Shown: positions 18,572-26,884 of the stretch, piece by piece
How positions within the stretch are numbered: position 1 is the stretch's first letter
Layout of the letters: each line of letters begins with the position of its first letter
Assembly (NCBI GenBank): GCA_964195545.1
Contig: CAXMQQ010000019.1
Location: 1 to 64,000, forward strand
From: JAHEEL01 sp964195545
GTDB lineage: Bacteria; Actinomycetota; Acidimicrobiia; Spongiisociales; UBA5794
Direction: 5' to 3'
Length of the DNA: 64,000 bases
The notes under the pieces: generated by a model
The model's database searches: none
What the model saw: the letters and a program-made list of their open reading frames with translations, nothing else
Told to the model about the DNA's origin: nothing
Translations under genes and position numbers: made by a program

Positions 18572-18591
18572 CGATATCAACTCCTCTGGAC

Positions 18592-18621
18592 ATTCGCTAT
18601 GCGAATGGTCCCCGAAGGGAC
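18592..18621 (-). promoter_or_regulatory. rpsF leader with two competing hairpins
   Basis: In the mRNA sense a GTCCC-TTCG-GGGAC hairpin (18608-18621, a cUUCGg tetraloop) is followed by an ATTCGC-ATA-GCGAAT hairpin (18592-18606). The GGAC of the first 3' arm can instead pair with GTCC just after the second hairpin, extending that stem to 10 bp with one bulged C. S6:S18 binding to rpsF leaders is known in other bacteria; use of this one is inference. Confidence 0.5.
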
Positions 18622-18794
18622 AGGATCTGGCAGCCAAAGGGCCGCATTGGTCGCCGCGCCGAGAGACGGACGGCGGTGTACGGCGGGAAGTGTACAGCGA
18701 GGCGGCCGGTAGCCGCCCGGGTCTCCGATCATGATTCATCATGCGAGTGTGGATGATTCCTCAGGAGCGACCTACCCACACGCGACAGTGGAGA

Positions 18795-19244
18795 TCAGTT
18801 AAGTGGTGCGAGGACCGACCCCGGTCCCACGAAGTCCAGATCCCCCGCCGGAGCCTCAACCGCATACTTGTATTGACCCGACGGGTGATACCCCGGGCAT
18901 GTGTCCTCGGTGCACGGATCCATCATGAACCCATCGATGAAGACCCCGTCGGCGTCGAAGAAAGCTATATCGAGGCCGACCGGCGTGTTCTTCATCCAGA
19001 ACCCGCCGTTGGTGGACTTCTCGAACACGAACAGCATGCCATCGAGTCCTCCGAGGTCGGTCACACCCATCAACCCCTGTGACCGCAGCGCCGATGTATC
19101 GGCTACAGCGACCGCCAGTTGCTGATCATCGATGGCGATCGTCACCGTATCGAATCCGTCCAACCCGATCGGTTCATCCGATCCACACGCGGTGAACAAC
19201 AGGGCAGCCGAGACGGCAAGAGGCAAGAGCGAACGGAGACTCAC
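18795..19244 (-). CDS. DUF192-family lipoprotein
   Basis: A 149-residue secreted protein. Signal peptide with lipobox LLFTAC (Cys20), followed by one DUF192 domain: LAVAVADTSALRSQGLMGV, LDGMLFVFEKSTNGGFWMKNTPVGLDIAFFDADG. DUF192 proteins are small beta-barrels of unknown role. The start is GTG at 19244, 6 nt after a TAGTTT hexamer. Two cysteines, in DPCTEDTCPGY, could form a disulphide outside the membrane. Confidence 0.88.
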   Translation of the reverse strand: MSLRSLLPLAVSAALLFTACGSDEPIGLDGFDTVTIAIDDQQLAVAVADTSALRSQGLMGVTDLGGLDGMLFVFEKSTNGGFWMKNTPVGLDIAFFDADGVFIDGFMMDPCTEDTCPGYHPSGQYKYAVEAPAGDLDFVGPGSVLAPLN

Positions 19245-19250
19245 GTCCTC

Positions 19251-19256
19251 AAACTA
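19251..19256 (-). promoter_or_regulatory. Leaderless -10 (TAGTTT) for the DUF192 gene
   Basis: TANNNT hexamer ending 6 nt before the GTG start at 19244. It lies in the short gap after panB on the same strand, so the gene can be transcribed apart from panB. Confidence 0.5.
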
Positions 19257-19269
19257 CCGTGATCGCCGG

Positions 19270-20133
19270 TCAGCGTTCGACGCTCGTCTCGGATTCAACG
19301 AGGTCACGGAGGATCGCGAACGACTCGTCGGACATGTGATAGGTCTCGTCCTCCGACGGAAACGCACCAGACTCCACGTCGGCAAAGAACCGTTCGAGCG
19401 CGTCAACGGCGTCGCTCGCGAGATCCGCGTAGGGACGTACGAACTTCGGGCGGTAATCCCCACCGCCAAGACCGAGGACGTCGTGCATGACAAGCACCTG
19501 TCCATCGCATCCGGCGCCGGCACCGATCCCGATCGTCGGAATCTGCACCTCTGCTGTGACGACTTGCGCCACGCGGTCTGGCACTCCTTCGAGCACGATG
19601 GCGAACACCCCAGCATCTGCGAGCGCATGAGCATCGCTGATCATGTCGTATGCGGCTTGGACCTTCTTTCCCTGCACCCGGTAACCGCCCATCGCGTTCA
19701 CAGACTGAGGTGTGAGGCCGAGGTGGCCCATGACCGGGATTTCGGCATCAAGAACAGCAGCGATCACATCGAGACGTTTGCGCCCACCCTCGATCTTCAC
19801 CGCCGCGGCGCCCCCTTCACGGACCAGCCGAGCAGCGTTACGGACGGTGTCTTCGGGCGACACGTGGAAACTCATCCACGGCATATCCCCGACGACGAGA
19901 GCGTCGGGTTCGGTCCGTGTCACGGCGGCCGTGTGGTGAACCATCACGTCGATGTCGACGGAGAGTGTGTCGTCGTGACCGAGAACGACGTTGGCGACCG
20001 AGTCCCCAACGAGGATGATGTCCGCTCCGGCCCGGTTCGCAATGCTCGCCGTCGGATAGTCATATGCCGTGACCATCCGGATCTTCGCATTGCCCTTCCT
20101 GGCTCGAATCTCCGGCGCTGTGATCTTGCTCAT
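19270..20133 (-). CDS. panB: 3-methyl-2-oxobutanoate hydroxymethyltransferase
   Basis: A 287-residue PanB, the first committed step of pantothenate synthesis (ketoisovalerate plus methylene-THF to ketopantoate). Hallmarks: MVTAYDYPTASIANRAGADIILVGDS with the metal-binding Asp, KIEGG, PVMGHLGLTPQSV and the GIGAG(A)GCDGQVLVMHD block. Full length for the family. The ATG at 20133 follows AGAGGAG; a longer frame upstream lacks similarity. No panC or panD is adjacent. Confidence 0.97.
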   Translation of the reverse strand: MSKITAPEIRARKGNAKIRMVTAYDYPTASIANRAGADIILVGDSVANVVLGHDDTLSVDIDVMVHHTAAVTRTEPDALVVGDMPWMSFHVSPEDTVRNAARLVREGGAAAVKIEGGRKRLDVIAAVLDAEIPVMGHLGLTPQSVNAMGGYRVQGKKVQAAYDMISDAHALADAGVFAIVLEGVPDRVAQVVTAEVQIPTIGIGAGAGCDGQVLVMHDVLGLGGGDYRPKFVRPYADLASDAVDALERFFADVESGAFPSEDETYHMSDESFAILRDLVESETSVER

Positions 20134-20300
20134 CGATCGCTCCTCTTCTCCCCACCCTCCGGGTTGGGGGACGTGTCGCAGCATACGAACAGTGCTCTTT
20201 TCGGCATCGGCCGCCCGAACGGTCGCCCGTGCCCGAACACTTCAGAAGGAACGCTAGCCGCCGCATTCGTGTTCCGGGCCGTCTGTGACTGTCGGTGAGG

Positions 20301-20306
20301 TACCGT
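20301..20306 (+). promoter_or_regulatory. Leaderless -10 (TACCGT)
   Basis: TANNNT hexamer ending 7 nt before the ATG at 20314. Confidence 0.5.
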
Positions 20307-20313
20307 TGCGGTC

Positions 20314-20790
20314 ATGGCACGCAAAGACATCACCATGACAACCGACGAAGTGACCGCCTTCCTCGACGAGACCGCGATCCTCGAAGTAGCGACGATCGGT
20401 AGTGACGGCTGGCCACACCTCGCTCCAATGTGGTTCGTGATGGAGGGCAACAAGATCGTCTTCCGCTCGTTCACCCGGTCGCAGAAGATCGTGAACCTCC
20501 AGCGAGATCCTCGTCTCACCGTTCTGGCCGAGGACGGCGACGACTACGCCGAACTCAGGGGTGTGATGATCAAGGCGGAAGCCCGCCTCGTTAAGGATCC
20601 GGCCTATGTTCTGGCCATCTACGGCCGCCTCGCAGCCAAGTACGCGATGGTGGGGCCAGAACCCGCCGAACTCTCCGAGGAGGACCTCGAAGCCGCATTC
20701 GGTCGCTTCGCTTCGAAGAACACGGCGGTCGTAGTGGAACCGGTGAAGACCGCATCGTGGGATCACCGCAAGATCGGTGGCGGGTATTAG
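20314..20790 (+). CDS. Pyridoxamine-phosphate-oxidase-fold (possibly F420-binding) protein
   Basis: A 158-residue split-beta-barrel flavin/deazaflavin-binding protein. ILEVATIGSDGWPHLAPMWFV and IVFRSFTRSQKIVNLQRDPRLTVLAED are the standard N-terminal strands of the PNPOx-like/FDOR-B group that in actinobacteria often uses F420. The C-terminal half is helical. The substrate is unknown. The TACCGT hexamer 7 nt before the ATG suggests a leaderless message. The next gene starts 34 bp before its stop. Confidence 0.88.
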   Translation: MARKDITMTTDEVTAFLDETAILEVATIGSDGWPHLAPMWFVMEGNKIVFRSFTRSQKIVNLQRDPRLTVLAEDGDDYAELRGVMIKAEARLVKDPAYVLAIYGRLAAKYAMVGPEPAELSEEDLEAAFGRFASKNTAVVVEPVKTASWDHRKIGGGY

Positions 20791-21383
20791 AGAGGGACAC
20801 CCTTCTCCTCACCACTGTTCTGGCGGCGGCCGTTGTGGCGGCCGGTTGCTCATCCGGAAGCGCTGCTCCTGAAGACCTCCCCCCTGCGATCCCGAACAAC
20901 TGGGTGATGTCGCTCGCTATCGACCCCGACGGAAGCATCTGGGCCGGCACCAACGACGGCCTCGGCCATCTGGTCGACGATGCGTGGACGCACTACCACG
21001 CACTGGACGGTCTTCCGAACGATCTGGTGAACTCCGTCGCTGTCGCCGATGACGGCGTGGTCTTGGTCGGGACGAGTTGCGGCGCAGGCGAGTTCAACGA
21101 CCCGGTGTGGACGAGGTTCGGCATCGAGGACGGCCTCGAAACAAATTGGGTCAACGCTGTGACGTTCGATCCTGAACGATCCGTGTGGCTCGGCACGATC
21201 TTCGGGCTGAGCAGCCTCAACGCCGACGGTTCGTGGACGGGTGTCACCACCGACGACGGTCTCCCCAACAGCCGGGTCACGGCGCTCGCGTTCGCATCCA
21301 ATGGGACTCCGTGGGTCGGGACGAACGGCGGGTTGAGTACGTTCAGTAGCGGCGTTTGGACGGAGTACACGGCCGCGCCGTAG
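20757..21383 (+). CDS. Lipoprotein with beta-propeller (two-component-regulator-propeller-like) repeats
   Basis: A 208-residue protein starting at GTG 20757, inside the preceding gene. A hydrophobic signal segment ends in the lipobox VVAAGC (Cys31), then five repeats of about 40 residues with the pattern NxWVxxLAxDPDGSxWAGTxxGL, the blade motif of reg_prop sensory propellers. Five blades are too few for a closed propeller, so it may dimerise or be a shortened sensor. No output domain. The acidic, long n-region makes the start less certain. Confidence 0.75.
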   Translation: MGSPQDRWRVLERDTLLLTTVLAAAVVAAGCSSGSAAPEDLPPAIPNNWVMSLAIDPDGSIWAGTNDGLGHLVDDAWTHYHALDGLPNDLVNSVAVADDGVVLVGTSCGAGEFNDPVWTRFGIEDGLETNWVNAVTFDPERSVWLGTIFGLSSLNADGSWTGVTTDDGLPNSRVTALAFASNGTPWVGTNGGLSTFSSGVWTEYTAAP

Positions 21384-21469
21384 ACGACCACTGCGGCCGT
21401 TGTCGCCGTACCGTGGGCTGATGAGGCACCTATACGCACCTGCGAGCCCAGGGTTCGCAGAGCACGTGG

Positions 21470-24235
21470 TTACTCGGCGCAGATTTCGAGGATCGCGTCG
21501 CCGTACGCTTCGAGTTTCGCCGGGCCGATGCGCGGAACCGCGGACAACTGGATCTCCGTCTGCGGGCGGATCCCCGCGATCACCTCGATCGTCGCGTCGT
21601 GCAGGATCACGTACGCCGGCATCCCCGTCGCTCTAGCGGTCTCGAGTCGCCACGCCTTCAGTCGCTCCACCAGGTCGACATCGGGAGTAACCGTCTCCGG
21701 CTCCGGCGTGAGCAGCCCCTTGCGGTCCCCTGCCTTGATCTCGTCGCCCCACCCAACCTGGAACAATCCCCCACCATCGACTTCGATCCACAGACCGTTC
21801 CCATCAATCTCGGCCACGACCCCGGTGATACCACCGGAGACGGAGATCGTCTCACCCACTTCGACACCGATTCCCCTTGTCTCGCGCTCCGACCGCTTCT
21901 TGCGTCTTGTCGGCTTCGGTTCGACTCTCCGTGATGCCTGCCCCGTGAGTTCTTCGAGGAAGGGGGACGGGTTGTCGGCGTCTGACAGAATCGTGACCTG
22001 CCTGATACCTCGCGTGATCGCGACATGAAGGATCCGTCGTTCCTCTTCGATGTCCGTTGCGAGATCGTGGGGGAGCAGGCCACGGTCGACACCGAACACG
22101 AGGACGCGCTCCCATTCGAGGCCCTTCGCTCGATGCACCGTCGACAGCGTCACTCCTTCCGAACCCGATCGGTCGATCATCTCGGCGAGCCAGGGTTCGA
22201 AATCCGAGGCGGTCGGATGGATCGCCGCCGCCCTGCGAAGCGCAACGAGGTCGTCCGACTGCGCCGAGCGGTCGGCCCGACTGCGGCCGCTGTCGAGTGC
22301 CAGCGCAGAGGACTCCAATCCGACGCGCCGGACCACAACATCGAGGAGTGCGCCTGCATCGTCCTCTTCGGCGGCGATCGCCACCCGTTCCAGGTCGTCC
22401 ACAAAGCCTCCCCACCGCTGAGCCTGCTTGCCCGCCAAGTCGGCTCCCGATACCGCCACACCGTTGATGTCGAAGAAGCGTCGTCCCCCAAGCAGGTCGG
22501 CGGCGAGTCGGTTCAGTCCACGTGACGGTCTCCGCACCGCCGTCATCAGGTCTGCTCGCGCCATCCGTTCCGGATCGAGACCGAGCCGCATCCATGCGAG
22601 CGTCGCGGAAACAACGGTGCGGGTGAGTATCCCCCGACCGATCGGCGACGTGAACGGCACGGACCTCTCTGCGAGGGCAACATGAACGGGCAGGAGGGCG
22701 GAGTTGACCCGTGCCAGAACGGCTGTGTCGGACGGTTCTGCCTCACCGATCCAGGCCTCGACCAGGTCCGCCGCGCCAATGCCGAGGTGCTCTCCGCCGA
22801 TGCGCTCAACCGTGAAGGCATCGGACCGATCAACCGAGTCGACAGCTGCGGTTATCGTCTTGTCGATCCGCCGATCGTTGTACGACAGGAGGTTCGTAGC
22901 CGCAGCAACGACCGGAACCGGGCATCGGTAGTTGACCTCGAGGGGATGCGAATCGGCGCCGGGGAAGATCCGGTCGTAGTCGATGAGATAACCGGGATCA
23001 GCACCCGCATATCCGTAGATCGTCTGGTCGTCGTCGCCGACACCGAAGACGTCGAGTTGCGGGGTGGCCAGGAGTCTGATGAGAAGCAGGTAGGCGCCAG
23101 TGAGGTCCTGGAACTCGTCGACGAGCACGTGCCGGCACCGGTCTTGCCATCGACGCCGGAGATCCGGATCGCCAAGCAGTGCTTCGATCGCTCCATAGAT
23201 CTGTTCGTCGAAGTCGGCTTCGTTTCCCCTCCCCAGTCGCTCGCGATATCGTTCGTAGACAGCGGCGAAATCCGGAACGTCGTCGCGTTCGGCCTCCACG
23301 GCCTCAGGCGGCCGGAGAGCGATCCGACTCTCTGAAAGCGCTTCGATGTAGGGGCCGATCGTGTCGGTGTTGGGTCGTCGGGGCGCCTGGACCACTCGGT
23401 CGAGAATGGACCGCACCTCACGTTCGTCGATCAGTCGCACGCCGGTCCGGGCCTCTCTAAGGATCTCCCAACCGAGAGAGTGAACGGTTCGAATGAGAGT
23501 GCCACCGGCGGCTCCTGCCCGCTCCCGCAACTCTGCGGCTGCCTTGGTGTTGTACGCAAGTGCACAGATAGTTGAAGGTTCAACAGCCCGATCGTCGAGG
23601 AGATGACGGAGACGGGCGGTGAGCGTCCGCGTCTTGCCGGATCCGGCCGGGGCGATGATCCGAGCCGGTCCGGAGGAATGGTTGGCGGCGGCAACCTGAT
23701 CCGGGGCAAGTCCGCTGTCGACGGGGCGATCGATCGGAGCCGGGTCGAGGCGTCCCAGGGATACGGTCTCGGCATGCACGATGGTCCCGCCCGTCTCGAT
23801 CGGCCCCCGGGGCCCTCCGTCGATCCATGCGGCGGTTCCATCGGGCAAGTAGACGTCGGCGGGGCCACCTTCAGTAGCCCCGATCGCTGCCGCCTTGACC
23901 GCCCACCACCACTTGAGGTCGGTACCTCGACCGTCGTAGCTGTTCGTCCACACGAGGAAGTGAAGGCGCTCGAGAGGGAAGACGAACGTAGACCCAACCT
24001 CGTACGGATGTCTGTGCTCGATCTCGGGAACGCGAAGAGCAGACGGGTCAACGCCGAGTTCGATGACGACCCGTTCCCTGCTCGACCATGCGCGATGGAG
24101 TCGGTCGATCGATGCTTCCGGGTCGGCGATCGTCGCCTCGTCGATGAGCACGAGAGACGCTCCTTCCCACACTTCGGGGACGGATGCGCCGGGTTCGATC
24201 ACAACGGATCGACCGAGTGTCTCAGGAGCAGTCAC
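21470..24235 (-). CDS. UvrD2-like superfamily 1 DNA helicase with HRDC domain and a novel N-terminal extension
   Basis: A 921-residue 3'-5' helicase. Walker A is APAGSGKT (195-202), followed by the SF1A motifs LVDEFQDLTGAYLLLIRLL, VGDDDQTIYGYAGADP, EVNYRCP and VTLSTVHRAKGLEW...ILHVAITRG. The C-terminus carries a short nucleic-acid linker and an HRDC domain (about residues 845-920). This is the layout of mycobacterial UvrD2. Residues 1 to about 170 precede the helicase core and match no fold I recognise. The start is GTG at 24235, 7 nt after TAACCT. Confidence 0.9.
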   Translation of the reverse strand: MTAPETLGRSVVIEPGASVPEVWEGASLVLIDEATIADPEASIDRLHRAWSSRERVVIELGVDPSALRVPEIEHRHPYEVGSTFVFPLERLHFLVWTNSYDGRGTDLKWWWAVKAAAIGATEGGPADVYLPDGTAAWIDGGPRGPIETGGTIVHAETVSLGRLDPAPIDRPVDSGLAPDQVAAANHSSGPARIIAPAGSGKTRTLTARLRHLLDDRAVEPSTICALAYNTKAAAELRERAGAAGGTLIRTVHSLGWEILREARTGVRLIDEREVRSILDRVVQAPRRPNTDTIGPYIEALSESRIALRPPEAVEAERDDVPDFAAVYERYRERLGRGNEADFDEQIYGAIEALLGDPDLRRRWQDRCRHVLVDEFQDLTGAYLLLIRLLATPQLDVFGVGDDDQTIYGYAGADPGYLIDYDRIFPGADSHPLEVNYRCPVPVVAAATNLLSYNDRRIDKTITAAVDSVDRSDAFTVERIGGEHLGIGAADLVEAWIGEAEPSDTAVLARVNSALLPVHVALAERSVPFTSPIGRGILTRTVVSATLAWMRLGLDPERMARADLMTAVRRPSRGLNRLAADLLGGRRFFDINGVAVSGADLAGKQAQRWGGFVDDLERVAIAAEEDDAGALLDVVVRRVGLESSALALDSGRSRADRSAQSDDLVALRRAAAIHPTASDFEPWLAEMIDRSGSEGVTLSTVHRAKGLEWERVLVFGVDRGLLPHDLATDIEEERRILHVAITRGIRQVTILSDADNPSPFLEELTGQASRRVEPKPTRRKKRSERETRGIGVEVGETISVSGGITGVVAEIDGNGLWIEVDGGGLFQVGWGDEIKAGDRKGLLTPEPETVTPDVDLVERLKAWRLETARATGMPAYVILHDATIEVIAGIRPQTEIQLSAVPRIGPAKLEAYGDAILEICAE

Positions 24236-24242
24236 AATGGCG

Positions 24243-24248
24243 AGGTTA
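24243..24248 (-). promoter_or_regulatory. Leaderless -10 (TAACCT) for the UvrD2-like gene
   Basis: TANNNT hexamer ending 7 nt before the GTG start at 24235. It supports that start and therefore the reality of the long N-terminal extension. Confidence 0.5.
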
Positions 24249-24286
24249 GGACGTGCCTGTGACGTGGAGACAAAGAGTGGCGGTTA

Positions 24287-24305
24287 CTATATCGAAACGA
24301 TATAG
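24287..24305. promoter_or_regulatory. PadR operator 1
   Basis: Perfect 19-bp palindrome CTATATCGAAACGATATAG, 31 bp before the padR start and 2 bp from operator 2. The half site TATATCG is shared with operator 2. Confidence 0.75.
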
Positions 24306-24306
24306 T

Positions 24307-24323
24307 TATATCGATTCGATATA
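24307..24323. promoter_or_regulatory. PadR operator 2
   Basis: Perfect 17-bp palindrome TATATCGATTCGATATA, ending 13 bp before the padR start. It is A/T-rich enough to include the -10 region, so binding would block transcription of padR-ino1. Confidence 0.75.
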
Positions 24324-24336
24324 TCGGAGACCGTAC

Positions 24337-24849
24337 ATGCTCGACTTCGCCATTCTTGGACTGCTTCGTGAACAGCCGCGACACGGCTACGAACTGAAGC
24401 GCGCCCTCGGCGATCTCGGCTTCTGGCAGGTCTCGTTTGGATCCCTCTACCCGGCGCTCCGACGCCTGGAGAAGCGGGGATTCATCGAGGCGGTCAAGGG
24501 CGAAGGACGCCGGAAGGCGTACCGGGTGACGGAGCAGGGACGCATCCGCTTCGGCGAGATGATCGATGACTCCGGTGACGATTCGGATCGGGATTTCCAG
24601 CTTCGACTTGCATTTCTCGGGTACGTCGAACCGGAGAGTCGCCTCGGGGTCCTCGAGGACCGCAGAACGGCACTCCAGGACCGGCTTCATGGTGCACGGC
24701 GCTCTTTTCGGGGAGCACGAAGCAGCACCAGGAACCCGGACCGATATCGAATGGCGCTCATGGAGCGACGGGTCCGGTCGACCGAGGCGGATATCGCCTG
24801 GCTCGACGAACTCATCGCCGGCGAGCGAAGCGCTACGGCCGGCACATAA
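24337..24849 (+). CDS. PadR-family transcriptional regulator
   Basis: A 170-residue regulator. The N-terminal winged helix is typical PadR: MLDFAILGLLREQPRHGYELKRALGDL, SLYPALRRLEKRGFIEAVKGEGRRKAYRVTEQG. The C-terminal half is a helical dimerisation region (Vir-like). The start at 24337 has GGAG upstream. Two perfect palindromes sit just in front, indicating autoregulation. ino1 follows after 23 bp, and PadR genes next to ino1 are known in actinobacteria including mycobacteria, so it probably controls inositol synthesis. Confidence 0.95.
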   Translation: MLDFAILGLLREQPRHGYELKRALGDLGFWQVSFGSLYPALRRLEKRGFIEAVKGEGRRKAYRVTEQGRIRFGEMIDDSGDDSDRDFQLRLAFLGYVEPESRLGVLEDRRTALQDRLHGARRSFRGARSSTRNPDRYRMALMERRVRSTEADIAWLDELIAGERSATAGT

Positions 24850-24872
24850 GTTCACAGAACGAGGAGAAGATC

Positions 24873-25985
24873 ATGTCCAACAAAGTACGAGTCGCGATCG
24901 CAGGACTCGGCAACTGCGCCAACTCACTCATCCAGGGCGTCGAGTACTACCGCGACGCCGACCCTTCTCTGAAGGTCCCAGGATTGATGCATGTCGATCT
25001 CGGTGGCTACCACATTGGTGACGTTGAGTTCGTCGCCGCCTTCGATGTCGACGCCACCAAGGTTGGCCAGGACGTCTCGAAGGCCATGTGGACTGGGATG
25101 AACAACACGATCGAGTTCGTCGAGGTGCCGAGTATCGACGTCCAGGTCATGCGTGGCCCGACCCTCGACGGCCTCGGCAAGTACTACGTCGACGAGGTCG
25201 AGGAATCGGCCGCCGAACCGGTCGACGTCGTGCAGGTCCTGAAGGACACGAATACCGACGTGCTCGTGTCGTACCTGCCGGTCGGCTCCGACGTTGCCAC
25301 CAAGTTCTACGCACAGGCAGCGCTCGACGCAGGCGTGGGATTCGTCAACGCGATCCCCGTATTCATCGCATCGAACCCTGAGTGGGCGCAGAAGTTCGTC
25401 GACGCCAACCTGCCGATCGTCGGTGACGACATCAAGTCGCAGGTGGGCGCCACGATCGTTCACCGTCAACTCGCCCGCCTCTTCGAGGATCGGGGCGTCA
25501 AGATCGACCAGACATACCAACTGAACTTCGGTGGGAACATGGACTTCAAGAACATGCTCGAGCGTGAGCGTCTGCAGTCCAAGAAGATCTCGAAGACGCA
25601 GTCGGTGACGAGTCAAATCGAACGGCGCATGAATTCCGACACCGTGCACATCGGACCGTCGGACCACGTGCCCTGGCTCTCTGATCGCAAGTGGGCGTAC
25701 ATCCGTCTCGAGGGGACCTCGTTCGGTGACGTGCCACTCAACGTGGAACTGAAGCTCGAAGTGTGGGATTCCCCCAACTCAGCTGGCGTGATCATCGACG
25801 CCGTACGTGCGGCGAAGATCGCCATGGATCGGGGTGTCGGCGGACCGCTCCTCGCTCCGTCGTCGTACTTCATGAAGTCGCCCCCAGTGCAATACCACGA
25901 CTCGGTAGCGCATGACAACGTCGAGGCGTTCATCACAGGTGAAGGCGACCTCGCCTCCGATCTGGAGACCTTCCTCTCCGCGTAG
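24873..25985 (+). CDS. ino1: Inositol-3-phosphate synthase
   Basis: A 370-residue NAD-dependent synthase that cyclises glucose-6-phosphate to myo-inositol-3-phosphate, the first step to phosphatidylinositol and mycothiol. The Rossmann entry is VRVAIAGLGNCANSLIQGVEYY; NVELKLEVWDSPNSAGVIIDAVRAAK and SSYFMKSPPVQ are conserved catalytic-domain blocks of the short prokaryotic form. GAGGAG precedes the ATG. Probably cotranscribed with padR. Its presence supports an actinobacterial host. Confidence 0.97.
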   Translation: MSNKVRVAIAGLGNCANSLIQGVEYYRDADPSLKVPGLMHVDLGGYHIGDVEFVAAFDVDATKVGQDVSKAMWTGMNNTIEFVEVPSIDVQVMRGPTLDGLGKYYVDEVEESAAEPVDVVQVLKDTNTDVLVSYLPVGSDVATKFYAQAALDAGVGFVNAIPVFIASNPEWAQKFVDANLPIVGDDIKSQVGATIVHRQLARLFEDRGVKIDQTYQLNFGGNMDFKNMLERERLQSKKISKTQSVTSQIERRMNSDTVHIGPSDHVPWLSDRKWAYIRLEGTSFGDVPLNVELKLEVWDSPNSAGVIIDAVRAAKIAMDRGVGGPLLAPSSYFMKSPPVQYHDSVAHDNVEAFITGEGDLASDLETFLSA

Positions 25986-26069
25986 ATCGCCCATCAATCG
26001 AACGAGAAGGGCGGTCCTCCGGGTCAGCGGGCAGGAGTCCGGGATCGGGAGACTGACTCTGGGGGTCGG

Positions 26070-26108
26070 TTGTGCCTAGAACCACACCACAGGTGGTCGT
26101 AGGCACAA
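26070..26108. repeat. 39-bp palindromic repeat, copy A
   Basis: Begins TTGTGCCTA and ends TAGGCACAA, with inner arms ACCAC and GTGGT; a near-perfect hairpin. It lies between the convergent ino1 and endonuclease IV genes. A second copy with the same length and the same arm positions is at 30212-30250. Confidence 0.8.
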
Positions 26109-26116
26109 ACGACGGA

Positions 26117-26884
26117 TCAGAGGCGTTCGCGTAGCCAGGCGATGTCCGCGGCCTGCTCCTCTGCGCCGCCCGGCGTCTCGACGACGATCGGCGCGTTGGC
26201 GTCCCGGATCGACCCAATGAGGAGTTCCTCAGGGATCTCGCCGTTCCCGAAGTTGGCGTGCCGGTCGCGGTGACTGTCGAACGGGTCGCGCGAGTCGTTG
26301 GCGTGGACGAGGGCGATCCCTCCGGTGTGCTTGGTGATCCGTTCAACCGCGGTGTCGAGATCCGCTCCGGCAGCCCAGGCGTGACACGTGTCGAGGCACA
26401 CCCCGACGTTGAAGTCGCCGATCGCAGACCACAGCGGCCCGTAGTTGTCGAGGTTCTGCATCACAGTGTTCCCCGCCCCCGCGGTGTTCTCGACCAGAAC
26501 CGGCACCGTGGCGTCGAACGAGTCGAGCGCCTTGAACCAGCGCTCGAACCCGACGTCGACCTCCTCATCTGCGCCGACGCTGCCGCCGTGCACGATGACG
26601 CCCTTCGCTCCGATCAACGCCGAAGCCTCCACAGTCTGGGCGAGCATCTTACGTGACGGGATCCGCACTCGATTGTTCGGCGATGCCAGGTTCAAGAGAT
26701 AGGGGGCATGGACGTAGATATCGATGGACGCGTCTCGCAGCGCCTTGGCATCGACTCTCGGTGTCGGCTTCTTCCACGCCTGCGGGTTGGACACGAAGAT
26801 CTGGACGACGTCGGCTCCCCGTGCCGCCGCCTCCCCGATCGGGTCTGCTGCCGGAACGTGACCTCCGGTCTTGAGATCAGTCAT
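26117..26884 (-). CDS. nfo: Endonuclease IV (AP endonuclease)
   Basis: A 255-residue TIM-barrel zinc nuclease that cuts abasic sites in base-excision repair. Metal-binding blocks: DIYVHAPYLLNLAS, VIVHGGSVG, VLVENTAGAGNTV, GVCLDTCHAWAAG, LVHANDSRDPFDSHRDRHANFGNGEI and IVVETPGG. Slightly shorter than the E. coli enzyme, but the ligand set appears complete. Its start overlaps the next upstream gene by 8 bp. Confidence 0.96.
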   Translation of the reverse strand: MTDLKTGGHVPAADPIGEAAARGADVVQIFVSNPQAWKKPTPRVDAKALRDASIDIYVHAPYLLNLASPNNRVRIPSRKMLAQTVEASALIGAKGVIVHGGSVGADEEVDVGFERWFKALDSFDATVPVLVENTAGAGNTVMQNLDNYGPLWSAIGDFNVGVCLDTCHAWAAGADLDTAVERITKHTGGIALVHANDSRDPFDSHRDRHANFGNGEIPEELLIGSIRDANAPIVVETPGGAEEQAADIAWLRERL

